This document shows positions 7,307-13,889 of a stretch of 20,114 nt of DNA, piece by piece. Numbering within the stretch: position 1 is the first letter of the stretch; each line of letters starts with the position of its first letter. A program made the position numbers and the translations under genes. The notes below the pieces were generated by a model. The model did not search any database. It was not told the origin of the DNA and saw only the letters and a program-made list of their open reading frames with translations. The stretch comes from a bacterium (lineage in GTDB: Bacteria; Chloroflexota; Dormibacteria; UBA8260; Bog-877), in the NCBI GenBank assembly GCA_021791455.1, contig JAJYWM010000103.1, forward strand, positions 1 through 20,114, written 5' to 3'.

Positions 7307-8527
7307 ATGACTGGGGCACCGGCGAAGGCCGCCGTCGGGGAGGTGGCTGGCCGAGTGGTCAAGCGGCCGCGCTCCGCACCGGCCGCCGCGGAGTTCTTCT
7401 CCGGCATCGGCTTGGCCAGAATGGGCCTGGAGGCGGCCGGCTTCTCGGTGGTCTGGGCGAATGACATCGATGCCAAGAAGCGAGCGATGTACGCGGGGCA
7501 GTTCGGCCAGGAGGGTGCCGTTCGACTAGACCCCCGCGACGTCAAGGCGGTGTCTGGGAGCGACCTCCCAGCAGGGCTGGCTCTCGCGTGGGCGTCGTTC
7601 CCTTGCACCGATCTGAGCTTGGCTGGAGGGAGAGACGGCCTGGGGGGCCGCGAGTCGGGCACGTTCTGGGAGTTTGTGCGCGTCCTCCGCGAGATGGGTG
7701 ACGCTAGACCGCCTGCTGTCGCACTCGAGAACGTGGTGGGTCTCGGGAACTCAATGGGCGGGCGGGACCTGGTGGCGATCGGCCGCGCCTTGAACGACCT
7801 CGGATACTCTGTCGACGCTCTCGTCCTGGACGCCAGGAGGTGGGTCCCCCAGTCAAGGCCGCGCCTCTTCGTGATCGGGGCGGCGGCGCCGCCGCCGGAC
7901 ACTCCTCGGATGTTCGACCAGCTACGGCCAGGATGGCTGCGCGGATTCTTCTCCGATCCAGGGCTGCGCACCCACCGAGCGCTGCTTCCTGAGCCGCCGG
8001 AGCCGCTGGACGACGGCCTGAGCTCGCTGGCCGACCGGCTGCCGCAAGCCGATCCCTCATGGTGGCCGCCCCGACTGGTGGAGGCGTTTGTGGGCTCCCT
8101 ATCGACAGTCCAGAGGCGACGGCTCGAGGAATTGCGAGACTCGCCCAGCCCGGTATGGCGAACAGCGTATCGCCGAACAAGGCGGGGGGTAGCGGTTTGG
8201 GAGATCCGGCCGGAGGACGTGGCCGGATGCCTTCGCACCGCGCGCGGCGGTTCTTCCCGCCAGGCGGTTCTGGAGATCAGCCACGGTTCCCTACGGGTCC
8301 GTTGGATGACTCCGCGGGAGTACGCCCGTCTCATGGGGGCGGGGGACTACAGGCTTGAAGGGTCCTCTGACAATCAGCTACGGACCGGCTTCGGAGACGC
8401 TGTCTGCGTGCCCGCAGTCAAGTGGCTGGCCGTCCACTATCTTCGGCCGCTTGCGCTCGGCCGCTTCAGGCGGCCGGATAGGCGCGCGGCCGTCCGTGAT
8501 CGGGCGGCCATGGGGGTGGGGAGGTGA
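7307..8527 (+). CDS. DNA (cytosine-5-)-methyltransferase
   Basis: A 406-residue C5-cytosine methyltransferase that transfers a methyl group from S-adenosylmethionine to cytosine in a specific DNA site. Motif I is FFSGIGLARMG at residues 30-40, motif IV is FPCTDLSLAGG with catalytic C100, motif VI is ENVVGL from E141, motif VIII is QSRPRLFVIG, and the C-terminal motifs IX/X are REYARLMG and GFGDAVCVPAVKWLAVHYL. The stretch between motifs VIII and IX is the target-recognition region and is long enough for a single specificity. The ATG at 7307 is chosen over an in-frame upstream start (7094), since the catalytic core then begins about 28 residues in. The Vsr gene starts 21 bp downstream and a GIY-YIG nuclease lies beyond, indicating a restriction-modification locus. 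The target sequence cannot be read from the protein. Confidence 0.93.
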   Translation: MTGAPAKAAVGEVAGRVVKRPRSAPAAAEFFSGIGLARMGLEAAGFSVVWANDIDAKKRAMYAGQFGQEGAVRLDPRDVKAVSGSDLPAGLALAWASFPCTDLSLAGGRDGLGGRESGTFWEFVRVLREMGDARPPAVALENVVGLGNSMGGRDLVAIGRALNDLGYSVDALVLDARRWVPQSRPRLFVIGAAAPPPDTPRMFDQLRPGWLRGFFSDPGLRTHRALLPEPPEPLDDGLSSLADRLPQADPSWWPPRLVEAFVGSLSTVQRRRLEELRDSPSPVWRTAYRRTRRGVAVWEIRPEDVAGCLRTARGGSSRQAVLEISHGSLRVRWMTPREYARLMGAGDYRLEGSSDNQLRTGFGDAVCVPAVKWLAVHYLRPLALGRFRRPDRRAAVRDRAAMGVGR

Positions 8528-8548
8528 CGCCGGAAAACGAGGCGGGAG

Positions 8549-9037
8549 ATGGCCGCTGCTAGCGGAGCTCACTCCTGGGCGACGACTCCGGCGACGCGCA
8601 GGTCCATGCAGGCAAACCGCTCAACGGGTACTAGCCCGGAGATGGCGGTTCGTCGCGAGCTTCATCGGCGGGGGCTGCGGTATCGCGTGGCGGCGCGCCC
8701 CTTCCCCGCACTTCGCCGAACCGTGGACCTTCTCTTCCCGAGGGCTCGGGTCGCCGTCGAAGTCCGCGGGTGCTTTTGGCATGGCTGTCCGGATCATTGC
8801 CGATTGCCAGCCGCGCATCGCGACTACTGGGAGGCGAAGGTGGCGAAGAACATCGAGCGCGACGCGGCCACTGAACGCCTGTTGGCGGAAGGAGGCTGGA
8901 CGCTCGTGGTCGTCTGGGAGCACGAACCAGTGACCGAGGCCGCCGATCTCATCGAGGCAACGGTCCGGAAAGGCGGTTGTAGTGCCACATGGGTCAGTTC
9001 CCAGGCGGCTCGAGAAACCTGTGGTGATAACGGGTGA
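8549..9037 (+). CDS. vsr: Very-short-patch-repair endonuclease (Vsr)
   Basis: A 162-residue Vsr-family nuclease, which nicks beside T:G mismatches arising when 5-methylcytosine deaminates. The conserved core is present: a SPEMAVRRELHRRGLRYR helix near 29-46, TVDLLFPRARVAVEVRGCFWHGC from about residue 58 with candidate catalytic D60 and metal-site residues C75 and H78, then KVAKNIERDAATERLL and TLVVVWEHEP. It is a little longer at the N-terminus than many family members. The start at 8549 has GCGGGAG just before it. It is 21 bp downstream of the cytosine methyltransferase and almost certainly co-transcribed, which is the standard Vsr pairing. Its last 44 bp overlap the 3' end of the convergent GIY-YIG gene. 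Confidence 0.92.
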   Translation: MAAASGAHSWATTPATRRSMQANRSTGTSPEMAVRRELHRRGLRYRVAARPFPALRRTVDLLFPRARVAVEVRGCFWHGCPDHCRLPAAHRDYWEAKVAKNIERDAATERLLAEGGWTLVVVWEHEPVTEAADLIEATVRKGGCSATWVSSQAARETCGDNG

Positions 9038-9539
9038 GGCGTTCGAAGTGGGCGGCCAGCGACCGGCGCAACTCCGGGCTGTCTTTGACTTGGAGAATCT
9101 GATCTAGCAGCCTCTCGTAGTGCTGGGCTTGCCGGGGCAGCCGCTGGGTGGGTCGCCGGCGCAGCTCGATCTCGTCGTCGGAGAGCACCTGCACCCGAAC
9201 CTTTTCGGGTACCTCAAAGGTCAGCGGCCCCGGATGAGGCGGCAGAGTTCCGTTCATTAGCGGGCTCTGGGCGTTGAACTCATGGAACAAGTGGGCCTCG
9301 AGGGCGGTGATGTGGGCGGGGGCTATAGGCCACGCCCAGACATAGGCGATCTCCCAAACATCGATCTGCCGATTGGCGATCACATCGCTGCGGGCACTCG
9401 TGAGGTGCCTCTGGACCCTGGCTCTAATGCCGTCCTGCGACTGACCGACGTATATAGGGACCTCGTCCAGGTCGCAGAGGGTGTAGACCCCGACCGGTTG
9501 CGGGATGGTACGGACCTGACGGACTCGGTAGGAGATCAT
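8994..9539 (-). CDS. GIY-YIG family nuclease, possible restriction endonuclease
   Basis: A 181-residue protein. The N-terminal half is a GIY-YIG nuclease domain: GVYTL at residues 17-21, IYVGQSQDGIRARVQRH at 29-45 with conserved R39/R41, and the catalytic glutamate E81 in ALEAHLFHEFN. The C-terminal half (about 95-181) is helical and unassigned, ending HFERLTRYHHRFLEPPGN. Some type II restriction enzymes (Eco29kI, Hpy188I types) use this fold. Position next to a C5-methyltransferase and Vsr makes this the best candidate for the cognate restriction enzyme, but that is inference. It is transcribed toward Vsr and the two coding ends overlap at 8994-9037. No good ribosome binding site precedes the ATG at 9539. 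Confidence 0.82.
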   Translation of the reverse strand: MISYRVRQVRTIPQPVGVYTLCDLDEVPIYVGQSQDGIRARVQRHLTSARSDVIANRQIDVWEIAYVWAWPIAPAHITALEAHLFHEFNAQSPLMNGTLPPHPGPLTFEVPEKVRVQVLSDDEIELRRRPTQRLPRQAQHYERLLDQILQVKDSPELRRSLAAHFERLTRYHHRFLEPPGN

Positions 9540-9678
9540 GTGGGCCGAGGATACCCGACCGAGAGAAGGCGAAGGTCACGTCTTGGGAAGGTCGCGCCCG
9601 ACGTAGCCACCGAGCCTCCTGAACGAACAGCTCCCTAGTCGAGGAGGGTGCCCAGTCCGGACGCTCGAACGCCATCAC
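9424..9678 (-). CDS. Doubtful small ORF upstream of the GIY-YIG gene
   Basis: An 84-residue frame starting at a GTG/ATG pair. Its first 46 codons cover otherwise empty DNA between the HNH and GIY-YIG genes; the rest overlaps the GIY-YIG start in another frame. The early part (MAFERPDWAPSS, then FVQEARWLRRARP) reads like plausible protein, and the frame is open further upstream (a KARFCDALRQGRLAV segment) without a start codon. It may be a broken gene, or a displaced N-terminal part of the nuclease gene split by a frameshift. I cannot decide between these. Confidence 0.2.
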   Translation of the reverse strand: MMAFERPDWAPSSTRELFVQEARWLRRARPSQDVTFAFSRSGILGPHDLLPSPSGPYHPATGRGLHPLRPGRGPYIRRSVAGRH

Positions 9679-9739
9679 GGCCAGACGCCCTTGGCGAAGA
9701 GCGTCGCAGAAGCGAGCCTTCTCACCTCACCCTGTGCTA

Positions 9740-10216
9740 TCACCAGCCGGCACCCTTGCGCTGGTTGCATCTGCCGCAGAGGAGCTGCAGGTTGTCCAGG
9801 GAGGTGGCACCGCCTCGGGCAACGGGGATGATGTGGTCGTACTGGAGGTCAAAGGTTGCCCCGCACTGCACGCACCGGCCCCCGTCGCGTTCCCACACCT
9901 GCCGCCGCAGCTCGCGTGGGATTGGGCCACGCCGGGACGGGGCTGTCCCAGCAGGATAAGGTGCCGCAGCAGGCCGCAGGCCGAGGATCCGGGCTGCCAT
10001 GGGCCGCGCCACAGGATTGGCCAGGGCCATGGCTGCGAGGATCCCGACAAGTATGGGGATGAGTACGGTCAGGGCAACAGCCCAGGCGACCTGGGATCCC
10101 TGGCTCCCGTACGGTCCGGGTGGTGAAATCGCGCTCAGCGCGACCAGTAGAAGTGCGAAAGCGGCGTAGCCTGCTGCCACCTTCCGGCGCCAGCCCCATT
10201 TGCCAACCTTGAGCAT
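9740..10216 (-). CDS. Membrane-anchored HNH nuclease
   Basis: A 158-residue protein with two hydrophobic segments, about residues 13-30 and 43-65, and a C-terminal HNH nuclease domain. The nuclease part has RDGGRCVQCGA (C115, C118), the DH pair at 127-128, NLQLLCGRCNQRKG with N142, C147, C150 and N151. The CxxC pairs would bind a structural zinc, and H128 with the second Asn gives the usual HNH active site. Basic residues before the first segment (KWGWRRK) predict the N-terminus inside, so the nuclease domain should face the cytoplasm. It lies 9 bp after the recombinase stop, in the same direction, and may be co-transcribed. GTGAGGG upstream of the ATG could serve as ribosome binding site. 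The role is unknown: defence against entering DNA or processing during transfer are both possible. Confidence 0.82.
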   Translation of the reverse strand: MLKVGKWGWRRKVAAGYAAFALLLVALSAISPPGPYGSQGSQVAWAVALTVLIPILVGILAAMALANPVARPMAARILGLRPAAAPYPAGTAPSRRGPIPRELRRQVWERDGGRCVQCGATFDLQYDHIIPVARGGATSLDNLQLLCGRCNQRKGAGW

Positions 10217-10225
10217 CGCGTGCCC

Positions 10226-11260
10226 TCACAGCCCCACGTACCGGGCCGCATTTTCCTGGAAGAGGGTGGCGGGTCGCACGTACTGGTGGAGCTGGGCGAG
10301 GGAGCGGTGGCCGGTCTGGAGCTGGATGGCCCAGGTGGGGGCTCCGGCCCGGGCGGCAGAGGTCACGAAGCCGGAGCGGAGGCTGTGGGCGCCCACCCTC
10401 CTGGGGTCCCCGCCGGAGCTCCGGACCGCCCGCTGGACGGCGCGGGCCACGGACCGGTCGGAGCAGCGCCGGGGGAGGATGCGCCCGGCCCGGTCCACGG
10501 TGCGGAAGAGGGGCCCGGAGCGGATCCCGGCCACCTCCCTCCACGCCTGGACGGCCCGCACCGGGCAGGTCTCGGGGTGGAGGCCGTAAGGGATGCCGAG
10601 GAGGCGGCCCCTTCCCTCCTGGTCGGTCTTGGAGCGGCGGAGGCGGAGCTGCAGCCCCTCGGGGACCAGCTCCAGGTCCTCCAGGTCGAGGCCAGCCAGC
10701 TCGGAGCGGCGCAGCCCGCCGGCGAAGCCGAGCAGGAGCAGGGCCCGGTCGCGCAGCCCCCTGGCGGTGTCATGAGGGATGGCGGCGAGCGCCTCCCGGA
10801 GGGCCGGGGTCTCAAGGGCGGCCTTGCCCCGGGATCCGGGGCCACTGGCCCCGTGGGCGCGGCGGATCCCGGAGAGCACCGCCCGGACCCGGGCGTCCCG
10901 GGTGGGGGAGGGGTGGCCGGCCGCCTGGTGGGCCACGGAGATGGCGGCGAGGGCCTGCTCCACGGTGCTCGGGCGGCGGCCCAGCTGGGCCAGGTGGGCG
11001 GCGTAGGCGGCGGTGAGGTGGGGGCTGGCGGGCAGGAGCCGGGCTCCCCGGCCGGAGCACCAGAGGGAGAAGGCCCGCCAGGCAGCGCGGTAGGCACGGT
11101 GGGTGGCGGGGCTGCGCGAGGCCTCGGCGTAGGCGCGGGCGGCGCTCCCCGCCCCGGCAAGCTCCAGCTCCTCCCGCCCCACTGGCTCCCCGGCCCAGGC
11201 CGCCTCGGCCAGCCGTGCGGCCTCCACGATCCCCCGGGCGAAGGGGTCCGGGTCCTCCAC
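10226..11260 (-). CDS. Tyrosine recombinase / phage-type integrase
   Basis: A 344-residue tyrosine recombinase. The start is a GTG at 11260-11258, with GGAG seven bases upstream; the frame also extends to a TTG at 11305, which has no ribosome binding site. The N-terminal SAM-like core-binding domain includes SPATHRAYRAAWRAFSLWCSGRG. The catalytic domain carries GLRRSELAGL (first Arg), SKTDQEG (Lys), HSLRSGF (His-x-x-Arg), GHRSLAQLHQYVRP (His and the nucleophilic Tyr). All six usual catalytic positions are filled. The enzyme would integrate the element, or resolve multimers if it is a plasmid. A perfect inverted repeat lies 47 bp upstream (11308-11338). The sequence is extremely GC-rich, like the relaxase. 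Confidence 0.92.
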   Translation of the reverse strand: MEDPDPFARGIVEAARLAEAAWAGEPVGREELELAGAGSAARAYAEASRSPATHRAYRAAWRAFSLWCSGRGARLLPASPHLTAAYAAHLAQLGRRPSTVEQALAAISVAHQAAGHPSPTRDARVRAVLSGIRRAHGASGPGSRGKAALETPALREALAAIPHDTARGLRDRALLLLGFAGGLRRSELAGLDLEDLELVPEGLQLRLRRSKTDQEGRGRLLGIPYGLHPETCPVRAVQAWREVAGIRSGPLFRTVDRAGRILPRRCSDRSVARAVQRAVRSSGGDPRRVGAHSLRSGFVTSAARAGAPTWAIQLQTGHRSLAQLHQYVRPATLFQENAARYVGL

Positions 11261-11307
11261 AGGCGGTCTCCGGCGGCTCCGTGGCACCCCCGGATGGTAG
11301 CTCAAAA

Positions 11308-11338
11308 AGTGTCCGATAAGTGGTACTTATCGGACACT
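11308..11338 (+). repeat. Perfect 14-bp inverted repeat with 3-bp centre, candidate recombinase site
   Basis: AGTGTCCGATAAGT (11308-11321), centre GGT, then its exact reverse complement (11325-11338). It is AT-richer than its surroundings and lies immediately upstream of the recombinase gene. Tyrosine recombinases use paired inverted arms of 11-14 bp around a short centre, although the usual spacer is 6-8 bp; if only the outer 11 bp of each arm are bound, the spacer becomes 9 bp. A transcription terminator or repressor operator is the alternative. Confidence 0.6.
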
Positions 11339-11349
11339 GGGCAGGAGCG

Positions 11350-12333
11350 TCAAGCGGCCGCGGCTCCCAATCCAGTCACCCAGGCCACAAAGTCGGGCAG
11401 CTGGCGCCCGAGCAACCGCCGGAGCATGAGTACTGTCGGCACGCCAAACGCCGCACGCCCGACCAAATCCTCCTCCAACATCTGCAGGTAGTCCTCACCG
11501 AGGCCGGTCACCATCGGTCCCAAGGGCGAAGCCTGGAGCAGTCGGAGTCCGGGCCCTCTCATCCAGGTGAGAACCGAGTTCAGGTCGTTTCGAGCCACCT
11601 CAAGTTCTCCAAGAGGGGCCTTGGCGTACACGGCACAGAGGCCCTCCAGACTGAGGGTGCCGAGGGCCTTCACCGCAGATGCGTCCGCCAGGAATGCTTG
11701 GGCAGCCTGGCCCCTGGGGACCCCCGCTGCTTCAAGGACAGTGGCGGCTCCCGTGGCATCGAGGTACTCACCAAAGGCCTCAGGGGAGCTGGGAACCCCA
11801 CTGATCATCACCGATGTGAGCGCTGTCATAGCGCTCAGCAGCACGGCCCTGGGGGATTCGGGCCTGCCTCTCAATCGGCGCAGATACTGGCGCCCAGGTC
11901 CCGTCCTGGCAAACGGGCGCAGCAAGCTCTTCGCCGCCGCCTCTGCCAGGCTGAGCGGATCCCGCGACTGGGCAGCTCTCGACATTTTCTCCAGGGTGCG
12001 AGCAGTCCATTCAGCATGGGCTCGCCGAAGGACCACTTCGTCGACCGGAAAGCCCAGGGCGAACAGCGACAGTGTCGCCGGGGCCCCGGCACGAGACCGA
12101 CGCGGCAGCTTGGCCAAAGCCACCACCCGCTCCAACGTGCCTGGAGGGTACGACGAACAACTCCCTCTGCCCCGACCCAGACCCTTGCGTGTTGGGGAGG
12201 GAACAAGCCCAGCCAGCCTCCACCGCTTCAGCTGGCGTGGAGTGACGTCACCGCCTGCGAGAGCGGCTCTCGCCATGAGTTCTTGGTCCGCTCGGCTGGG
12301 TAGTGGCGCCGGGGCCCCGAACCTGGATTGCAT
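11350..12333 (-). CDS. MerR-like HTH protein of unknown function
   Basis: A 327-residue protein. Residues about 30-76 look like a MerR-type winged helix: TPRQLKRWRLAGLVPSP, a basic loop, then SYPPGTLERVVALAKL. The remaining 250 residues are helical, with no recognisable domain; they include SLFALGFPVDEVVLRRAH, a segment MISGVPSSPEAFGEYLDATG and a hydrophobic C-terminus. This may be a regulator with a large uncharacterised sensing domain. The ATG at 12333 has no ribosome binding site, but a -10-like TAGGAT (12348-12343) lies 9 nt upstream, implying a leaderless or near-leaderless message, common in actinobacteria. It is divergent from the glycine-zipper peptide gene, with a 91-bp gap between the starts, so it may regulate that gene. 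Confidence 0.68.
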   Translation of the reverse strand: MQSRFGAPAPLPSRADQELMARAALAGGDVTPRQLKRWRLAGLVPSPTRKGLGRGRGSCSSYPPGTLERVVALAKLPRRSRAGAPATLSLFALGFPVDEVVLRRAHAEWTARTLEKMSRAAQSRDPLSLAEAAAKSLLRPFARTGPGRQYLRRLRGRPESPRAVLLSAMTALTSVMISGVPSSPEAFGEYLDATGAATVLEAAGVPRGQAAQAFLADASAVKALGTLSLEGLCAVYAKAPLGELEVARNDLNSVLTWMRGPGLRLLQASPLGPMVTGLGEDYLQMLEEDLVGRAAFGVPTVLMLRRLLGRQLPDFVAWVTGLGAAAA

Positions 12334-12342
12334 CGGGCCTTA

Positions 12343-12348
12343 ATCCTA
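12343..12348 (-). promoter_or_regulatory. -10-like box for near-leaderless transcription of the MerR-like gene
   Basis: TAGGAT on the minus strand ends 9 nt before the ATG, a distance that puts the transcription start at or within a few bases of the start codon. No clear -35 hexamer is seen. Confidence 0.4.
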
Positions 12349-12398
12349 GCAGATAGGGCGACCGGACTTGTGAAAAAATGCAAGGGAGATCAGCACTT

Positions 12399-12408
12399 AG
12401 ACCGGTCT
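12399..12408 (+). promoter_or_regulatory. 10-bp perfect palindrome in the divergent gap
   Basis: AGACCGGTCT is self-complementary and lies 3 nt before the AGGAG ribosome binding site of the glycine-zipper gene. It could be an operator for the divergent MerR-like protein or a small RNA structure near the ribosome binding site. Confidence 0.4.
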
Positions 12409-12424
12409 TTTAGGAGATGCCACA

Positions 12425-12610
12425 ATGGCACGAGCAAACAGAGTGAACGAGGCGGACAAGGTGGTTGGCGCCGGCATCGGAGGCGCGGTCGGCGGAGTCG
12501 TTGGAGCGGCCGTTGGAGGTCCGGTCGGCGCCGGGGTCGGTGCCGCCTTCGGCGGCTGGCTCGGGCATGCGATCACCTCGGAACTCGCGAAGAGCCAGCA
12601 CGGGAGGTGA
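12425..12610 (+). CDS. Glycine-zipper hydrophobic small peptide
   Basis: A 61-residue peptide with an excellent ribosome binding site (AGGAG at 12412-12416, 8 nt before ATG). The N-terminus (residues 1-12) is polar and basic, MARANRVNEADK. Residues 13-50 carry no charged side chain apart from H48. Glycines fall at positions 15, 19, 23, 27, 31, 35, 39, 43 and 47, nine consecutive GxxxG steps without a break, with P33 near the middle. The C-terminus (51-61) is polar. Glycine zippers drive tight helix packing in membranes, so a membrane-inserted or pore-forming oligomer is plausible. Known relatives include glycine-zipper outer-membrane and bacteriocin-like peptides, but no named family is certain. 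There is no signal peptide or double-glycine leader, so export is not indicated. Toxin, bacteriocin or structural membrane peptide are the options. Confidence 0.75.
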   Translation: MARANRVNEADKVVGAGIGGAVGGVVGAAVGGPVGAGVGAAFGGWLGHAITSELAKSQHGR

Positions 12611-12621
12611 CCCGGACCAGT

Positions 12622-12639
12622 TGCCCCCTGCTTGGGGCA
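12622..12639 (+). terminator. Weak hairpin after the glycine-zipper gene
   Basis: TGCCCC (12622-12627), loop CTGCTT and GGGGCA (12634-12639) form a perfect 6-bp GC-rich stem 12 nt after the stop codon. There is no T-run, so a terminator role is only possible. It also faces the end of the convergent DUF3644-like gene. Confidence 0.3.
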
Positions 12640-12682
12640 GACTCAATCTAGTCCCTCCCATCAGGGAAGCCTCTGGCTGTAC

Positions 12683-13771
12683 CTACGTGGGTCGCGGAGA
12701 TCTTCCGTAGTCAGCGGCTCGGTACGCCTTATATACCTCGTCCACATCAACCCCTTGGTCGATGGCATCCCACATCTTCCGGAAGGCGTTGTCCGAGTAC
12801 TGGCGGTGGGTCTGGGACCCGAAAACGAAGTCCCAGCGGCAGCGCTCGTCCTCGTCTATCCCTAGGTGCCAGCGCAGCGCCTTGCATCGCTCCGCTGAGA
12901 GTTCCAGCTTTCGGGCCAGGGCACGCTTGGACAACCAGTACTTCTTCTGCAGATCCACTTCACGCACGGCCCCTGCCTCAATGTCCTCCGCAGGGCCTAC
13001 CAGGCGTACCGGTATGCCTTCCTTCTTCACAAACCGGACCCTGAGGTTGATCCCTTCTCCATCCTGGGCAGCATCCACCTGTGAGAGCTGGGGGATCGCT
13101 TCTTGTCGTGTGCTCCCCGCCTTCACCGCCCGCTCAACTTGATCCACCTCACTTTCGGACACACCTATGGCATCGTGGACCAGTCCTCCCATGGCCAGCA
13201 GGCCACGGATGCGTGCCCGTGCGTCCACCCTCCTGTGTCGACCCGGAGCAAGGAGCTTCTCCACTACTCTGTACTCCTCATCAATGAGAACCTGGATATC
13301 CCGCGGCGGTTCTGCCGAGAGCGGCAGTACCCGGTGTGGAAGGTGGTGCTCCAACCTGTCTCCGAATACTCTCTGCAGCAAGTCATCGAATAGCGTCGTC
13401 CCAGCCCGGCAGCACAGATAGAGCATTCCTTCTGGCACCGCGACCAGCCAGTGCTGCTCGGCATCGCGCAGGCTCGCCAACATCCTGAGTGTCCCCGCGT
13501 CAGCTTCAGCGAGCCCCAGGTGTTCTCGCCCTAGATTCACGCACTTCTCGAATGTGATGGCCTTCTCTACCTTCGCTTCGAAGACGCGCTGCCGTCTCTG
13601 CTCCAGGCCCGCCTTCAACAACATCTCGAAGGCGTGCTGAAAGTGGAGGAGAACCGCCGACTGGCGCCCGTCCTCCTGCTGGTCATTGAACGCCTGGACA
13701 CCACGCCGAAGGGATGCCACTGCCTTCGCCTTCAGTAGCGCTGACTGCCGTCGCAGAGCCATGAGGCGCAT
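12683..13771 (-). CDS. DUF3644-like protein with HEPN-type motif and C-terminal HTH-like segment
   Basis: A protein of about 362 residues from the ATG at 13771; the frame is open back to 13954 but the longer forms would overlap the divergent gene at 13890, and none of the possible starts has a good ribosome binding site. The first part has AVLLHFQHAFEMLLKAGLEQRR, then ITFEKCVNLG, then SLRDAEQHWLV, the pattern of DUF3644 proteins. R102 and H107 form an Rx4H motif (RDAEQH), the signature of HEPN-type ribonucleases. The C-terminal part contains LSKRALARKLELSAERCKALRWHLG, like a helix-turn-helix. Proteins of this kind often occur in defence loci. Activity is inferred only. Codon use is less GC-extreme than in the relaxase and coupling-protein genes, suggesting a separate origin. 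Confidence 0.72.
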   Translation of the reverse strand: MRLMALRRQSALLKAKAVASLRRGVQAFNDQQEDGRQSAVLLHFQHAFEMLLKAGLEQRRQRVFEAKVEKAITFEKCVNLGREHLGLAEADAGTLRMLASLRDAEQHWLVAVPEGMLYLCCRAGTTLFDDLLQRVFGDRLEHHLPHRVLPLSAEPPRDIQVLIDEEYRVVEKLLAPGRHRRVDARARIRGLLAMGGLVHDAIGVSESEVDQVERAVKAGSTRQEAIPQLSQVDAAQDGEGINLRVRFVKKEGIPVRLVGPAEDIEAGAVREVDLQKKYWLSKRALARKLELSAERCKALRWHLGIDEDERCRWDFVFGSQTHRQYSDNAFRKMWDAIDQGVDVDEVYKAYRAADYGRSPRPT

Positions 13772-13889
13772 CGTCGCAGGTACTTGGCTCAGTTGATCCG
13801 AATCTCGGCCAGTCGCCTTCCCCGGCACACGCTTGACTCGCACCTCTTCCTCGCCGTACACAGCACCTATCGGGTGCGGCCCCCGGGAC

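Noticed and set aside
7343..7366. Sequence resembling a tRNA-Ser/Leu D-arm (GGCCGAGTGGTCAAG-like)
   Set aside because: No matching acceptor stem, anticodon arm or T-arm follows, and it lies inside the methyltransferase coding sequence.
10220..11491. 423-codon plus-strand frame opposite the recombinase
   Set aside because: Low-complexity Gly/Ala/Glu translation on the antisense of a gene with all recombinase catalytic residues.
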